Source of the DNA: CAWBRT01 sp050015355
Lineage (GTDB): Bacteria > Acidobacteriota > Terriglobia > Terriglobales > Acidobacteriaceae
Length of the DNA: 30,306 nt
Assembly: GCA_050015355.1 (NCBI GenBank)
Contig: JBEKBO010000048.1
Location: 1-30,306, forward strand
Direction of reading: 5' to 3'
Shown: piece by piece, positions 1 to 8,003 of the stretch
Position numbering within the stretch: the stretch's first letter is position 1
Layout of the letters: every line of letters begins with the position of its first letter
Made by a program: the position numbers and the translations under genes
Notes under the pieces: model-generated
Told to the model about the DNA's origin: nothing
Seen by the model: only the letters and a program-made list of their open reading frames with translations
The model's database searches: none

Positions 1-1
1 G

Positions 2-121
2 ACGTGGCTTCAGTCGAGGTTTACCACCTCCGCTGGGGCCGCATTGGTCGGCTAGAATCAACTGAGTTTCCAAAACCACCCTTGCCCCCGCCTGTTCGTT
101 AGCTTATCGACGGATTAGGGC
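2..121. repeat. Left copy of a 120-bp perfect inverted terminal repeat
   Basis: Bases 2-121 are the exact reverse complement of 30187-30306; the match stops abruptly at 122 (g here, c in the other copy). No coding frame is convincing inside it. It holds a short hairpin (gaggt/acctc near 16-30) and a TAGAAT box at 53-58. No transposase or integrase gene adjoins it. It may be a genomic repeat in which the sequence ended on both sides, or an assembly end overlap. Confidence 0.9.
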
Positions 122-144
122 GGAAACAGGTTAGCCGGCGGCTA

Positions 145-264
145 GACCGGATTCGCGGAAGGTATGTCCCGGAAAGAGCCGGGCGTTCGGGGTCCCCGGC
201 AAACGCTGCTTTTGGCGTTTGCCGGGGTGAAGTTAACGCCCGGCGGTGATATCAGGGATACACC
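145..264. repeat. Structured dispersed repeat, copy A
   Basis: About 75% identical over its first 85 bases to 9703-9782. It can fold strongly. An inner 13-bp perfect stem pairs 194-206 with 215-227 around an 8-base T-rich loop. A middle 10-bp perfect stem pairs 178-187 with 235-244. An imperfect outer closure pairs the GGTAT/CCC stretch at 161-170 with the GGGATAC stretch at 255-261. It lies downstream of the minus-strand gene ending at 280, so part could serve as its terminator, but no T-tract follows on that strand. The family is not recognised. Confidence 0.7.
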
Positions 265-279
265 AACCCCGGAATTGCT

Positions 280-561
280 CTAGTTGACCTTGTCCTCATC
301 CGAATCCAGCAAGTCGTCCGGCACATCCAGGTAAGTGCCCGGATACAGGGCGGCACGCAGGCATTCGACATGGCAGAACAGGCTTTGCGTGAACTGCCGT
401 GAGCGTTCGCCGTCGAAGCAAGTTGTGTATGCCAACAATCCGGCGTCTGGACCGGCTTTCTTAATCGTCTTGCCGCAGAAGCAGCATTGGAATCGCACCC
501 CGGAATCCTTTCCTGCTGCGCGCCAGTGCGATTCATAGTTATACCGCTCAACATAATGCAA
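280..561 (-). CDS. Small Cys-rich (possible zinc-binding) hypothetical protein
   Basis: A 93-residue protein of unknown function. It has a C-C-F-C-G-K motif at residues 26-31 and an F-C-H-V-E-C motif near residues 62-67. Together these resemble a zinc-ribbon-like site (CxxC plus CHxxC). The C-terminus is acidic (DDLLDSDED). The only start in frame is TTG at 561; no good ribosome binding site precedes it, and the upstream hairpin at 566-584 lies almost against it, so it may be read through from the gene upstream. An overlapping frame (252-554) starts with ATG but encodes a low-complexity R/T/C-rich shadow and was not chosen. The spaced Cys/His pairs make this the real frame. Function should stay hypothetical. 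Confidence 0.6.
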   Translation of the reverse strand: MHYVERYNYESHWRAAGKDSGVRFQCCFCGKTIKKAGPDAGLLAYTTCFDGERSRQFTQSLFCHVECLRAALYPGTYLDVPDDLLDSDEDKVN

Positions 562-565
562 GTAA

Positions 566-584
566 GGCGGCGACCGAAGCCGCC
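566..584 (-). terminator. Possible terminator hairpin after the acyl-CoA synthetase/GNAT gene
   Basis: A perfect 6-bp GC stem (566-571 with 579-584) and 7-base loop lie 25 bases past the stop codon of the minus-strand gene at 609. There is no T-tract behind the stem on the minus strand, so it is at best a weak or attenuating terminator. Read-through into the small Cys-rich gene is possible. Confidence 0.35.
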
Positions 585-608
585 GTCCTAGATGCGTCTG
601 TTGGGGTA

Positions 609-3386
609 CTACATCAGCGCCAGTTCCGCCTCGACCAGGTTATCCTCCATGTCCGTTTTCACCTTGAAGCCCAGCTTCTGCACCATCGAGCGCATCTCGC
701 GGTTCTCGCCAAGCATTACGGCGTTGACCTTGGAAAGCTTCTCGTCTCTGGCGATGAGCACCATCTGCCGGTAGAGTTCCGTGCCCAGGCCCTTGGCCTG
801 GAACTCGTCGCGCACGATCACTGCCAACTCGGCCTCGTTGCGGCCATGCAGCTTGCTCATGCGCGATACCGAGATGATCTCACGGTTGCCGTCCGGCTTC
901 TTGTGTTCCACCACCAGCGCCAGCTCACGGTCATAGTCGATGAAGCAGATGCGGGTCAGGCGTTCATGCGCGGTGCGCTGACTGAGCTTCAACGGCTGGA
1001 AGTAGCGCATATAGACCGAACGCTCCGACAGCTTCTCATGGAAATCGACAATCAGCGGCTCGTCTTCCGGACGAATCGGCCGGATCACCACCTTTTCGCC
1101 GTTCTTCATCGTCCATTCGTTCACGTACTGCACTGGATACGAGCGGATCGCCGCCTTAGGCAGCTTATCTTCCGCCACCTCAAGTCCGTGAACCACCACG
1201 CGCGCATCCAGTGCCAGCAACCGTTCGGGCGAGGCCAGCAGTGGATTGATGTCGATCTCCTTGATCCACGGCTGTTCGACGACCAGTTCACTGAAGCGCA
1301 CCATCAAGGTCGCCAGAGCCAGCATGTCCACCGGTTTGCGCCCGCGGACACCCTTCAAGGCCTTGAAGATCTTGGTCTGCTCCATCATGCGCATAGCCAG
1401 GGTGCTGTTCAGCGGCGGCAGAGCCAGAGACTTGTCCTTGAAAACCTCAACCAACTGTCCGCCCGTTCCAAACAGCAGAACCGGGCCGAACTGCGAATCG
1501 ATGCTCGAGCCGAGGATGATCTCGTAGCCCTCAAGCTTCGCCATCGGCTGCACGGTCACGCCCTGGAAGTGCTCGGCGCCAGCCTTCTCGGTCACCGACT
1601 GCTTGATGCCCTCGAAAGCCTTGCCGACGGCATCCGCGTCGCGCAGGTTCAACAGCACTCCACCCACATCGGTCTTGTGGCTGATGGTCAGCGAGTGCAG
1701 CTTCAACACGATCGGATAACCCATCCGGTTTGCAATCGCGATCGCCTCTTGCTTGCTGAGGGCGATCTCGGTCGGAACCGTCGGGATACAGTAGGCTTCC
1801 AGCAGTTTCTTCGATTCGTATTCGGTCAGGATTGTGCGGCCGGAATTGCGAACCGAGTTGATGATCTCGGCCGCCTTCGGGCGGTCGGGACCGCTATCCT
1901 CCGAGCCCATTTGCGGAGTCTCGTAGATGCCCTTGAGGTTGTACGAGTACTTCCACATGTAGTTGAAGGCGCCGGTCGCCGTATCCGGGAATGCAAAGGT
2001 CGGAATGCCCGCCTGGTTAAGGATTTCCACGCCGGCCTGAACGTTGTTTCCGCCCATCCAACTGGCCAACACCGGCTTTCCCAGGCTCTTGGCGAACGGG
2101 CGCAGCTGTTCGGCAATCTGCGTCGGATTCGTCATGCCTTGCGGGGTTAACACGATCAACATGCCATCGATGCTGGGGTCCTTGGCGGCGATTTCGAGTG
2201 CCTTCACGTAGCGTTCCGGCTCCGCATCGCCGAGGATGTCCACCGGGTTACCGCGGCTCCAGGCGGAAGGTAATACCTTGTTGAACTCTTCGATGGTTTG
2301 CGGCGAAAGCTCCGCCAATTCCCCGCCACCGAAGATCAGCGCATCGGTAGAGAGCACGCCAGGACCGCCGGCATTGGTGATGATGCAGAGCCGGTTACCC
2401 TTGGGCCGCGGTTGCTTGGCCAGCACATCCGTCACGTAGAAGATGTCGCCGATCGAGTTGACGCGCAGTACGCCGGTGCGCCGAAAAGCCGCTTCCAGCA
2501 CATCGTCGCTGCCCGTCAACGAGCCGGTATGCGATGCCGCCGCTTTGGCCGCGGCAGCCGTGCGTCCCGCCTTGATCACGATGATCGGCTTGGTCAGCGA
2601 GACTTCGCGCGCCGCCGAAAGGAAGGAACGTGCATCGCCGATCGACTCCATGTAAATCACGATGCTGTTGGTGCGGGGGTCATTGCCGAAGTAGTCGATC
2701 AAGTCGCCCCAGTTCACGTCCAGCATGGAGCCGATCGAGACGAACGAACTGAAGCCGACGTTCTCCTTCAAACTCCAATCCAGAACCGCCGTACACAGTG
2801 CGCCGCTCTGGCTGATGAAAGCCACGTTGCCGGGCCGCGCAATGGTGGTGGCGAACGTTGCGTTCAAACCCATGATCGGGTTCATCACGCCGAGGCAGTT
2901 TGGACCGATCAGGCGCATCTTGCCGCGGATCGTGTCCATGATCTCGGCTTCCAGCTTCTTGCCGGCCTCGCCGACTTCCTTGAACCCGGCTGAAATCACG
3001 ATGGCCGCGGGGATGCCAAGCCCGACCGCTTCCTTGATCAGGGGCGGAACACTTTCCGCCGGCGTCGTGATAACCACCAGATCAACCACTTCCGGCAAAT
3101 CCGTCAACGAGGGATACGTGCGAATGCCGAGAATATTAGACCGCTTGGGATTCACTGGATAAAGAGTCCCGCCAAACGGACTGCTTAACAGGTTCCAGAG
3201 GACGTTGCGCCCCACGCTTCCGGAACGTTCTGAGGCGCCGATCAGGGCGACGCTTTGAGGTTTAAAGATTGGATCCAGGGGATGCACGTCCGGCCGCAGT
3301 ACATCATGCGCCGGGTCCGTGACAGGCAGCCCTTTCCCAACCGCTTTTCCGATGGCTTTTCCAACAGCTTTTCCAACAGGAGTCAT
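609..3386 (-). CDS. Fused ADP-forming acyl-CoA synthetase / GNAT acetyltransferase (Pat/PatZ-like)
   Basis: A 925-residue protein with the architecture of bacterial Pat/PatZ lysine acetyltransferases. An N-terminal CoA-binding Rossmann domain (about 40-135, G-A-S-E-R-S-G at 50-56) is followed by succinyl-CoA-ligase-like domains (about 155-475). An ATP-grasp domain (about 510-735) carries S-H-K-T-D-V-G-G-V at 569-577. A GNAT domain (about 765-925) has the acetyl-CoA loop Q-A-K-G-L-G-T at 863-869. The phosphohistidine motif S-H-T-G-S-L (His286) is intact, so the synthetase half may still be active, converting an acyl-CoA, ADP and phosphate to acid, CoA and ATP. Pat enzymes acetylate and silence acetyl-CoA synthetase; that target is not in this window. 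The ATG at 3386 follows an AAGGTGAGG ribosome site (3391-3399). The first 20 residues come from a 12-bp tandem repeat. Confidence 0.93.
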   Translation of the reverse strand: MTPVGKAVGKAIGKAVGKGLPVTDPAHDVLRPDVHPLDPIFKPQSVALIGASERSGSVGRNVLWNLLSSPFGGTLYPVNPKRSNILGIRTYPSLTDLPEVVDLVVITTPAESVPPLIKEAVGLGIPAAIVISAGFKEVGEAGKKLEAEIMDTIRGKMRLIGPNCLGVMNPIMGLNATFATTIARPGNVAFISQSGALCTAVLDWSLKENVGFSSFVSIGSMLDVNWGDLIDYFGNDPRTNSIVIYMESIGDARSFLSAAREVSLTKPIIVIKAGRTAAAAKAAASHTGSLTGSDDVLEAAFRRTGVLRVNSIGDIFYVTDVLAKQPRPKGNRLCIITNAGGPGVLSTDALIFGGGELAELSPQTIEEFNKVLPSAWSRGNPVDILGDAEPERYVKALEIAAKDPSIDGMLIVLTPQGMTNPTQIAEQLRPFAKSLGKPVLASWMGGNNVQAGVEILNQAGIPTFAFPDTATGAFNYMWKYSYNLKGIYETPQMGSEDSGPDRPKAAEIINSVRNSGRTILTEYESKKLLEAYCIPTVPTEIALSKQEAIAIANRMGYPIVLKLHSLTISHKTDVGGVLLNLRDADAVGKAFEGIKQSVTEKAGAEHFQGVTVQPMAKLEGYEIILGSSIDSQFGPVLLFGTGGQLVEVFKDKSLALPPLNSTLAMRMMEQTKIFKALKGVRGRKPVDMLALATLMVRFSELVVEQPWIKEIDINPLLASPERLLALDARVVVHGLEVAEDKLPKAAIRSYPVQYVNEWTMKNGEKVVIRPIRPEDEPLIVDFHEKLSERSVYMRYFQPLKLSQRTAHERLTRICFIDYDRELALVVEHKKPDGNREIISVSRMSKLHGRNEAELAVIVRDEFQAKGLGTELYRQMVLIARDEKLSKVNAVMLGENREMRSMVQKLGFKVKTDMEDNLVEAELALM
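3327..3374 (-). repeat. 12-bp tandem repeat encoding a Gly-Lys-Ala-Val leader
   Basis: Four 12-bp units encode residues 5-20 of the acyl-CoA synthetase/GNAT protein. They give a repeated Gly-Lys-Ala-(Val/Ile) tetrapeptide, with the last unit diverged to Gly-Lys-Gly-Leu. It precedes the CoA-binding domain, is probably flexible and basic, and could vary in copy number by slippage. Confidence 0.75.
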
Positions 3387-3410
3387 GAGACCTCACCTTG
3401 CGAAATGAAA

Positions 3411-3438
3411 AATGTATTTATGATTGAATCGATGGCAA
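3411..3438 (-). promoter_or_regulatory. Candidate sigma-70-type promoter of the acyl-CoA synthetase/GNAT gene
   Basis: On the minus strand a TTGCCA box (3433-3438) and a TACATT box (3411-3416) are separated by 16 bases. This would start transcription near 3405, about 18 bases before the ATG and just ahead of the ribosome binding site. Found by motif only. Confidence 0.4.
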
Positions 3439-3702
3439 CAGGCTGCGAACCAAAGCTTTTGAATTCGAACAAGAAAGGAATCGCGAAAAACATCGCTTCT
3501 TGCGGTCAACACCACAGCGTGACGAATTGCATCGTCCTGTGTTACGGCCACCTTCCCTCCTCGTGGGGAAACTGCGTTAGGCTATCCGGCTGCTGCCATG
3601 CGGTGGATAGCTAAACCGCAGTCGTCAAAAACAACCAGGTTGTTCGCTTCTGTCTGTCTCAGAGTATCATCCCGGGGGCCGCTCGCACAGTGCGCATTGC
3701 CC

Positions 3703-3730
3703 TTGTGTTTTCAAGAATTTACTCTATAAT
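3703..3730 (+). promoter_or_regulatory. Candidate promoter of the metallophosphoesterase gene
   Basis: A consensus TATAAT at 3725-3730 has a weak TTGTGT box 16 bases upstream (3703-3708). An ATG directly abuts the TATAAT (3731). If this is the -10 box, transcription starts near 3737 and that ATG cannot be used, which supports the downstream start at 3797. The rest of the 3387-3702 gap holds nothing else recognisable. Confidence 0.5.
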
Positions 3731-3796
3731 ATGTCAATTGTGACACGGTCATTGGCGGACTCTGACCCTTCTACCCGCCTGCGGCATCAAAAATCC

Positions 3797-4825
3797 ATGC
3801 GCAATCTCTTTGTCGTCCCGCTACTGTTTATCGGCTTGTTCCTTTCCGTCACCCCCGGCTGGGGCCAGCAACCCGCGGGGTCCCCGCCACGCGCCGTGGT
3901 TGCGAATGCTGGGGCAGAGGCGGCGCTGGAGGTCGCAGTCAACGGGCCTTTCCAGTTCGTCGCCTACGGCGACATCAGGTTCACCAATCCCGCCAACGTC
4001 GCGCCCAGCAATGCGGAAGTTCGCAGGGCCCTGGTCAGCCAGATCGCATCCCTCAACCCGAGATTTATTCTTGTCAGCGGCGACCTGGTTCTGCAGGGTG
4101 ATAACCCCGCCGACTGGGCCATCTGGGACGCCGAAACCAAGCCTTGGGCGGATGCGAAACTGCCTGTTTTCCCCACCATCGGCAATCACGAGCTTTACAA
4201 AGATCCAACGGCCGGTTTGCGGAATTACTTCCAGCGCTTTCCTGAACTGAAAAACAGCCGCTATTATTCCGTGCGGGCCGGCAACACACTCACGCTGATT
4301 TTGGACAGCTCGCAAGACGAGACAACCGGTGCGCAGGGACAGTGGCTGGCCGGCCAACTCGATCACCTCCCCAACGACATTGCTTTTGTCTTCTTCATGC
4401 TGCACCACCCGCCTTACACCAATTCCAAGGAGGGTTTCTTGGGAGGGGGCGGTCATACGGCGCGCGCTTCCGAGCAGGCGCTGGCGAAAATGCTGGAAGA
4501 ACGCCAACTCAAGACCCGCCCGCACTTCATTGTCTTTAGCGGTCACGTCCATAACTACGAACGCTACGAGCACCATGGCGTGACCTACATTGTGACCGGA
4601 GGCGGCGGCGCGACCCCGTACTCTATCTTGCGTAAGCCGGGGGATGGATACCGGCAGACCGGCCCCACCTACCACTATTGCGTGGTGCGCGTGAACGGCA
4701 CAAAGCTCGAGCTCGACATGATGAAACTCGAAATGCAAAACATGCAGCCGCATTTCGCTCGCGCCGACTCGGTGGTCATCATTAGCGCGCCCGCGCCGCC
4801 CGCGAAAGCCGCCTCGGCCAAATAG
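3797..4825 (+). CDS. Secreted calcineurin-like metallophosphoesterase
   Basis: A 342-residue exported phosphoesterase of the purple-acid-phosphatase/calcineurin fold. A signal peptide covers about residues 1-23 (hydrophobic V-V-P-L-L-F-I-G-L-F-L, then a likely cut after G-W-G). The metal-site blocks follow in order: G-D-I-R (Asp59), S-G-D-L-V (Asp96), G-N-H-E (Asn130, His131), M-L-H-H-P-P (His203/204) and G-H-V-H-N-Y-E-R (His250, His252). All metal ligands expected of the fold are present. It would hydrolyse phosphomonoesters or diesters outside the cytoplasm; the substrate is unknown. An ATG at 3731 in the same frame is possible, but it would bury the signal peptide behind 22 polar residues and overlaps the -10 box. 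The gene stands alone, divergent from its left neighbour. Confidence 0.88.
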   Translation: MRNLFVVPLLFIGLFLSVTPGWGQQPAGSPPRAVVANAGAEAALEVAVNGPFQFVAYGDIRFTNPANVAPSNAEVRRALVSQIASLNPRFILVSGDLVLQGDNPADWAIWDAETKPWADAKLPVFPTIGNHELYKDPTAGLRNYFQRFPELKNSRYYSVRAGNTLTLILDSSQDETTGAQGQWLAGQLDHLPNDIAFVFFMLHHPPYTNSKEGFLGGGGHTARASEQALAKMLEERQLKTRPHFIVFSGHVHNYERYEHHGVTYIVTGGGGATPYSILRKPGDGYRQTGPTYHYCVVRVNGTKLELDMMKLEMQNMQPHFARADSVVIISAPAPPAKAASAK

Positions 4826-5029
4826 TTTCCGACCGCCGATGAACGTGATTGCGGCAAGCAGCCGTTGGAGAAGCAGGGATACCCCGGGGATCGTTGCCAG
4901 CAGCCTGAAATCGTCCCATCGGGCGTCGTCCACGGCGCCAGCGTCAGCTCTGCTGATTGCCGGCGCATCGAAAGCTGCTGAGACAATGGTACAATTTCCG
5001 TTCAAACTCTTGAGCACCCGGAAGTTGGC

Positions 5030-6085
5030 TTGGCGCAGAGCATGGAACAGGAACAGAAAAGCTTCACTTACGCCGACGCCGGCGTCGACATTGAGCGAGC
5101 CAATCGCACCAAGCAACGCATTAAATATTTGGCTCACCGCACGTTCAACAAGAACGTACTGAGCGAAATTGGCGGATTCGGCGGCCTGTATCAGGTCGAC
5201 AAGAAGAAATTCAAGGATCCCGTCCTCGTCTCCAGTGTCGACGGCGTCGGCACCAAGTTGAAGCTTGCCTTCGAGATGAACCTGCACCACACCATTGGTG
5301 GCGACCTGGTGAATCACTGCGTCAACGACATCGTCGTGCAGGGCGCAACCCCGCTTTTCTTCATGGACTACCTGGCTGTCGGCAAGCTCGACCCGGAAGT
5401 GGCCGAAAGGATCGTGGGCGGAGTGGCCGAGGCCTGCAAGCATAATGGCTGCGCGCTCATCGGCGGCGAAACGGCCGAGATGCCGGGCTTTTATCCGCCG
5501 CAGGAATACGATCTGGCCGGGTTCATCGTCGGCGTCGTCGAGCGCGACCGCATCATCACCGGCAAAGCCGTGGAGGTGGGCGATATCCTGTTGGGCTTGC
5601 CTTCCAACGGACTGCACACGAACGGCTACTCGCTCGCCCGCAAGTTGCTGTTTTCCCTTGCCGGATACTCGCCCGAGTCTTACGTCAACGAGATCAAGGG
5701 CAAGATCGGCAACGAACTGATGAAGCAGCATCGCAGTTACTGGCCGATTCTTCGCCGCCTCATCGAAGCCGATACCATCAGCGCCATGGCGCACATCACC
5801 GGCGGAGGCATCACCGATAATCTGCCCCGCGTGTTGCCCAAAGGAACCGGCGCACTCGTCGAAATGGGGACGTGGCCCATCTTGCCGATCTTCGAGCACC
5901 TGCGAAAGCTGGGCAACATCGAGCCCGCGGAGATGATGCGCACCTTCAACATGGGAATCGGCATGCTGCTGGTCGTCTCGCCCAAGAAGTTCAAGAAGGT
6001 TCAGGGCATCCTCGAACGCATCGGCGAAAAGGCGCACGTGATCGGCCGTATCGTCAAGGGCGACCGCAAAGTACAGTACACGTAA
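5030..6085 (+). CDS. purM: Phosphoribosylformylglycinamidine cyclo-ligase (AIR synthetase)
   Basis: A 351-residue PurM, the ATP-dependent enzyme closing the imidazole ring (FGAM to AIR) in purine synthesis, at normal family length. Family blocks are intact: the Asp-Gly-Val-Gly-Thr-Lys nucleotide motif (S-S-V-D-G-V-G-T-K), G-G-D-L-V-N-H, I-G-G-E-T-A-E-M-P-G, N-G-L-H-T-N-G-Y-S, T-G-G-G-I-T-D-N and F-N-M-G-I-G-M. The start is either TTG at 5030, with a GGAAG ribosome site 5 bases upstream, or ATG at 5042, which lacks one; spacing favours the TTG. The preceding gap (4826-5029) shows no other gene. purN lies downstream on the same strand after 329 bases of repeat-bearing sequence. Confidence 0.96.
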   Translation: MAQSMEQEQKSFTYADAGVDIERANRTKQRIKYLAHRTFNKNVLSEIGGFGGLYQVDKKKFKDPVLVSSVDGVGTKLKLAFEMNLHHTIGGDLVNHCVNDIVVQGATPLFFMDYLAVGKLDPEVAERIVGGVAEACKHNGCALIGGETAEMPGFYPPQEYDLAGFIVGVVERDRIITGKAVEVGDILLGLPSNGLHTNGYSLARKLLFSLAGYSPESYVNEIKGKIGNELMKQHRSYWPILRRLIEADTISAMAHITGGGITDNLPRVLPKGTGALVEMGTWPILPIFEHLRKLGNIEPAEMMRTFNMGIGMLLVVSPKKFKKVQGILERIGEKAHVIGRIVKGDRKVQYT

Positions 6086-6270
6086 AGCGGTTCATGGTTG
6101 CGGGCAATTGGTTCTTCTTCCGCGGAGAGCCAAGAACAAACAAGGTGTAGTCGCCCGGCAAGTCAACATCGGAGGCGTCATCCCGACCGAAGTGCCGAGC
6201 GCCAGCAGCCGGAGCAGCCACGCTGCCTACCCGACACGGCACTTGATGAGCAAGAAACTGTTCGGGCACG

Positions 6271-6358
6271 GAGTGGAGGGATCTTGTGTTTTCCTGCGGC
6301 AAAGCAAAACAAAAGATTCCTCGACTCGCGCCGTAAGCGGCGCTCGCTCGGAATGACG
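6271..6358. repeat. Extragenic repeat, copy C (GGAATGACG-ended)
   Basis: It fills part of the 329-bp purM-purN gap (6086-6414), in which no gene is supported. It has the same layout as 7047-7125: a GGATCT stretch (6279-6284), a central spacer, its imperfect complement AGATTCC, then CGACTCGC, a 6-bp GCGCCG/CGGCGC hairpin, and a GGAATGACG end. The resemblance to the second copy suggests a dispersed family. The flanking 6086-6270 shows nothing recognisable. Confidence 0.55.
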
Positions 6359-6414
6359 TTGTTCGGCGGGATACAGCAACTCGGGAACCGCTCTAAGAAG
6401 GCACGACTGCATTT

Positions 6415-7020
6415 ATGAATCTCGGCATTCTTCTCTCCGGCCGCGGCTCCAATTTCGAGGCCATCGCCGACAACATCGATGCCGGCCGCCTCGCGGCGAA
6501 GATCTCCATCGTCATCTCGAACCGCGCCGATGCCGGCGGCATTGAAACCGCCCGCCGGCGCAGGCTCAATGCGCTGGTCATCCCCAGCAAAGGCCGCCAG
6601 CGGGAAGAGCACGACCGCGATGTGGTGGCCGCGCTGCGCCAGGCGAGCGTCGATCTGGTCGTCCTCGCCGGCTACATGCGGCTGCTGTCGCCCTGGTTCA
6701 TTCAGCAGTTCCCGCAACGCATTCTCAACATCCATCCATCTCTGCTGCCCGCATTTCCCGGACTGGAAGCTCAAAAGCAGGCCTTTGACTACGGCGTACA
6801 AATCAGCGGCTGCAGCGTCCATTTCGTCGACGAGCACCTCGACCACGGGCCGATCATCGTGCAGCGCGCCGTGCCGGTGCTGCCGGACGACGACGAGCAC
6901 ACGTTAGCCGCGCGCATCCTGGAGCAGGAACACAAAGCCTACACGGATGCGATTCGCATCGTGATCGAGGGAAATTACCAGATCATCGGCCGCCGCGTCG
7001 TGGTGGCCAGCCTCCTGTAG
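6415..7020 (+). CDS. purN: Phosphoribosylglycinamide formyltransferase (GAR transformylase)
   Basis: A 201-residue PurN that transfers formyl from 10-formyl-tetrahydrofolate to GAR in purine synthesis. The GAR phosphate loop S-G-R-G-S-N lies at residues 8-13. The catalytic block N-I-H-P-S-L-L-P gives Asn105 and His107, and H-L-D-H-G-P gives Asp143; these match the known Asn/His/Asp triad of the Escherichia coli enzyme. Length is standard. The ATG at 6415 has only a distant AAGAAGG (6395-6401), so translation signals look weak. It converges on the aldolase gene at 7176; a palindromic repeat lies between. Confidence 0.95.
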   Translation: MNLGILLSGRGSNFEAIADNIDAGRLAAKISIVISNRADAGGIETARRRRLNALVIPSKGRQREEHDRDVVAALRQASVDLVVLAGYMRLLSPWFIQQFPQRILNIHPSLLPAFPGLEAQKQAFDYGVQISGCSVHFVDEHLDHGPIIVQRAVPVLPDDDEHTLAARILEQEHKAYTDAIRIVIEGNYQIIGRRVVVASLL

Positions 7021-7046
7021 GGATTGATTGGGGCCGACAACTTATC

Positions 7047-7125
7047 GGAGCGCGAAGGATCTGCTTTTGCTGAAGCATGAGAAATGCAGATCCTTCGGCT
7101 TCGCTTCGCTCTCCTCAGGATGACG
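7047..7125. repeat. Palindromic extragenic repeat, copy D, between convergent genes
   Basis: A perfect 12-bp stem pairs 7053-7064 with 7086-7097 around a 21-base loop, followed by a TTCGGCTTCGCTTCGCTC tract and an AGGATGACG end. It lies between the converging ends of purN (7020) and the aldolase gene (7176), a usual place for such elements, and may act as a two-way transcription barrier. It resembles copy C at 6271-6358. Confidence 0.65.
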
Positions 7126-7175
7126 CCATTCCAGGGAAATGGACTCATGGAGGCTACGCCAACAAGAGAACTGTT

Positions 7176-7943
7176 TTAGCCCTTGATGTCCTTGATCAGT
7201 TTCTTGCCCATGTTCTGGATGAAGGCCTGATCGGAGCCCACGATGATGTACTGGAATCCCTGCCCGATCAGCTTCCTGGCGCTTTCGGCGTTGGCGGCGA
7301 TGATGCCGGCGGCCTTGCCCGCGGCGCGCGTCTTTTTGCAGATCATGTCGATCGCTTCCAGCACCTTGGGATGATTCGGTTCGCCGATGACTCCCAGCGC
7401 CTGCGTCAGATCGAACGGGCCGACGAACATGACATCCACGCCTTCGACGGAGAGCATTTCGTCGAGGTTCTTGATCGCCTCCGCCGTTTCGCAGTAGACG
7501 ACCACCATCGTATTCGCGTTCTCCAGCTCGGAGTATTCCTTGGGATTCATATTGCCGTAGTTGGCTGAACGCTGGCTGGCCGAGTAGCCGCGATTTCCGC
7601 GCGGAGCGTATTTCGCCCGCGATACGACGAGTTCGACTTCTGCCTTGGTGCTGGTTTCCGGCACCATGACGCCGAACGATCCCGCATCCAGAGCTTGCAG
7701 GATCTGCGCCCGGCTGTTTTCCCGCACCCTTACGGTGGGCACGATCCCGGTGGCATCGGCGCAGCGGATAAGGTTCACCATCGTTTCCTTGCTCATCGAT
7801 GTGTGCTCGTTGTCGATGACGATGACATCGAACCCGGCATTGGTAATCAGCTCCACCGTGCACGGGTCGGTCATCTTGACGAAAGTTCCGATCACGCTCT
7901 TGCCTTCCTTGAGCATTTTCTTGACTTTGTTTTCTTTAATCAT
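7176..7943 (-). CDS. HpcH/HpaI-family class II aldolase
   Basis: A 255-residue TIM-barrel aldolase of the HpaI/garL family. These enzymes cleave 4-hydroxy-2-oxo acids (for example 2-keto-3-deoxy-glucarate or hydroxy-oxo-heptanedioate) to pyruvate and an aldehyde. D-N-E-H-T gives His47, V-R-V-R-E-N gives Arg72, C-E-T-A-E-A gives metal ligand Glu152 and G-P-F-D-L gives Asp178; all correspond to HpaI catalytic positions. The ATG at 7943 follows AAGGAAGG (7947-7954); the longer frame to 8000 lacks such a site and runs to within 4 bases of the upstream gene. It lies 60 bp behind a dicarboxylate transporter gene, so the two probably form an uptake-and-cleavage operon. Exact substrate unknown. Confidence 0.88.
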   Translation of the reverse strand: MIKENKVKKMLKEGKSVIGTFVKMTDPCTVELITNAGFDVIVIDNEHTSMSKETMVNLIRCADATGIVPTVRVRENSRAQILQALDAGSFGVMVPETSTKAEVELVVSRAKYAPRGNRGYSASQRSANYGNMNPKEYSELENANTMVVVYCETAEAIKNLDEMLSVEGVDVMFVGPFDLTQALGVIGEPNHPKVLEAIDMICKKTRAAGKAAGIIAANAESARKLIGQGFQYIIVGSDQAFIQNMGKKLIKDIKG

Positions 7944-8003
7944 GTTCCTTCCTTGATTGCTATCTGTGATGACGAAAAACCTGATTGGGGCCGGTGCCAC
8001 CGT

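Noticed and set aside
2..121. Insertion-sequence end or telomere-like structure
   Set aside because: No transposase, resolvase or protelomerase gene is in the window and no target duplication can be seen at a window edge.
252..554. ATG-started frame overlapping the small Cys-rich gene
   Set aside because: Arg/Thr/Cys-rich low-complexity translation; the overlapping frame has ordered Cys/His motifs.
846..2150. Plus-strand open frame of 434 codons inside the acyl-CoA synthetase/GNAT gene
   Set aside because: Antisense shadow: Arg/His/Gln-rich, no domain, and fully covered by a well-supported gene.
3821..6037. Minus-strand open frame of 738 codons across the metallophosphoesterase and purM genes
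   Set aside because: It spans two clear plus-strand genes, is rich in His/Asp/Val shadow composition and shows no family motif.
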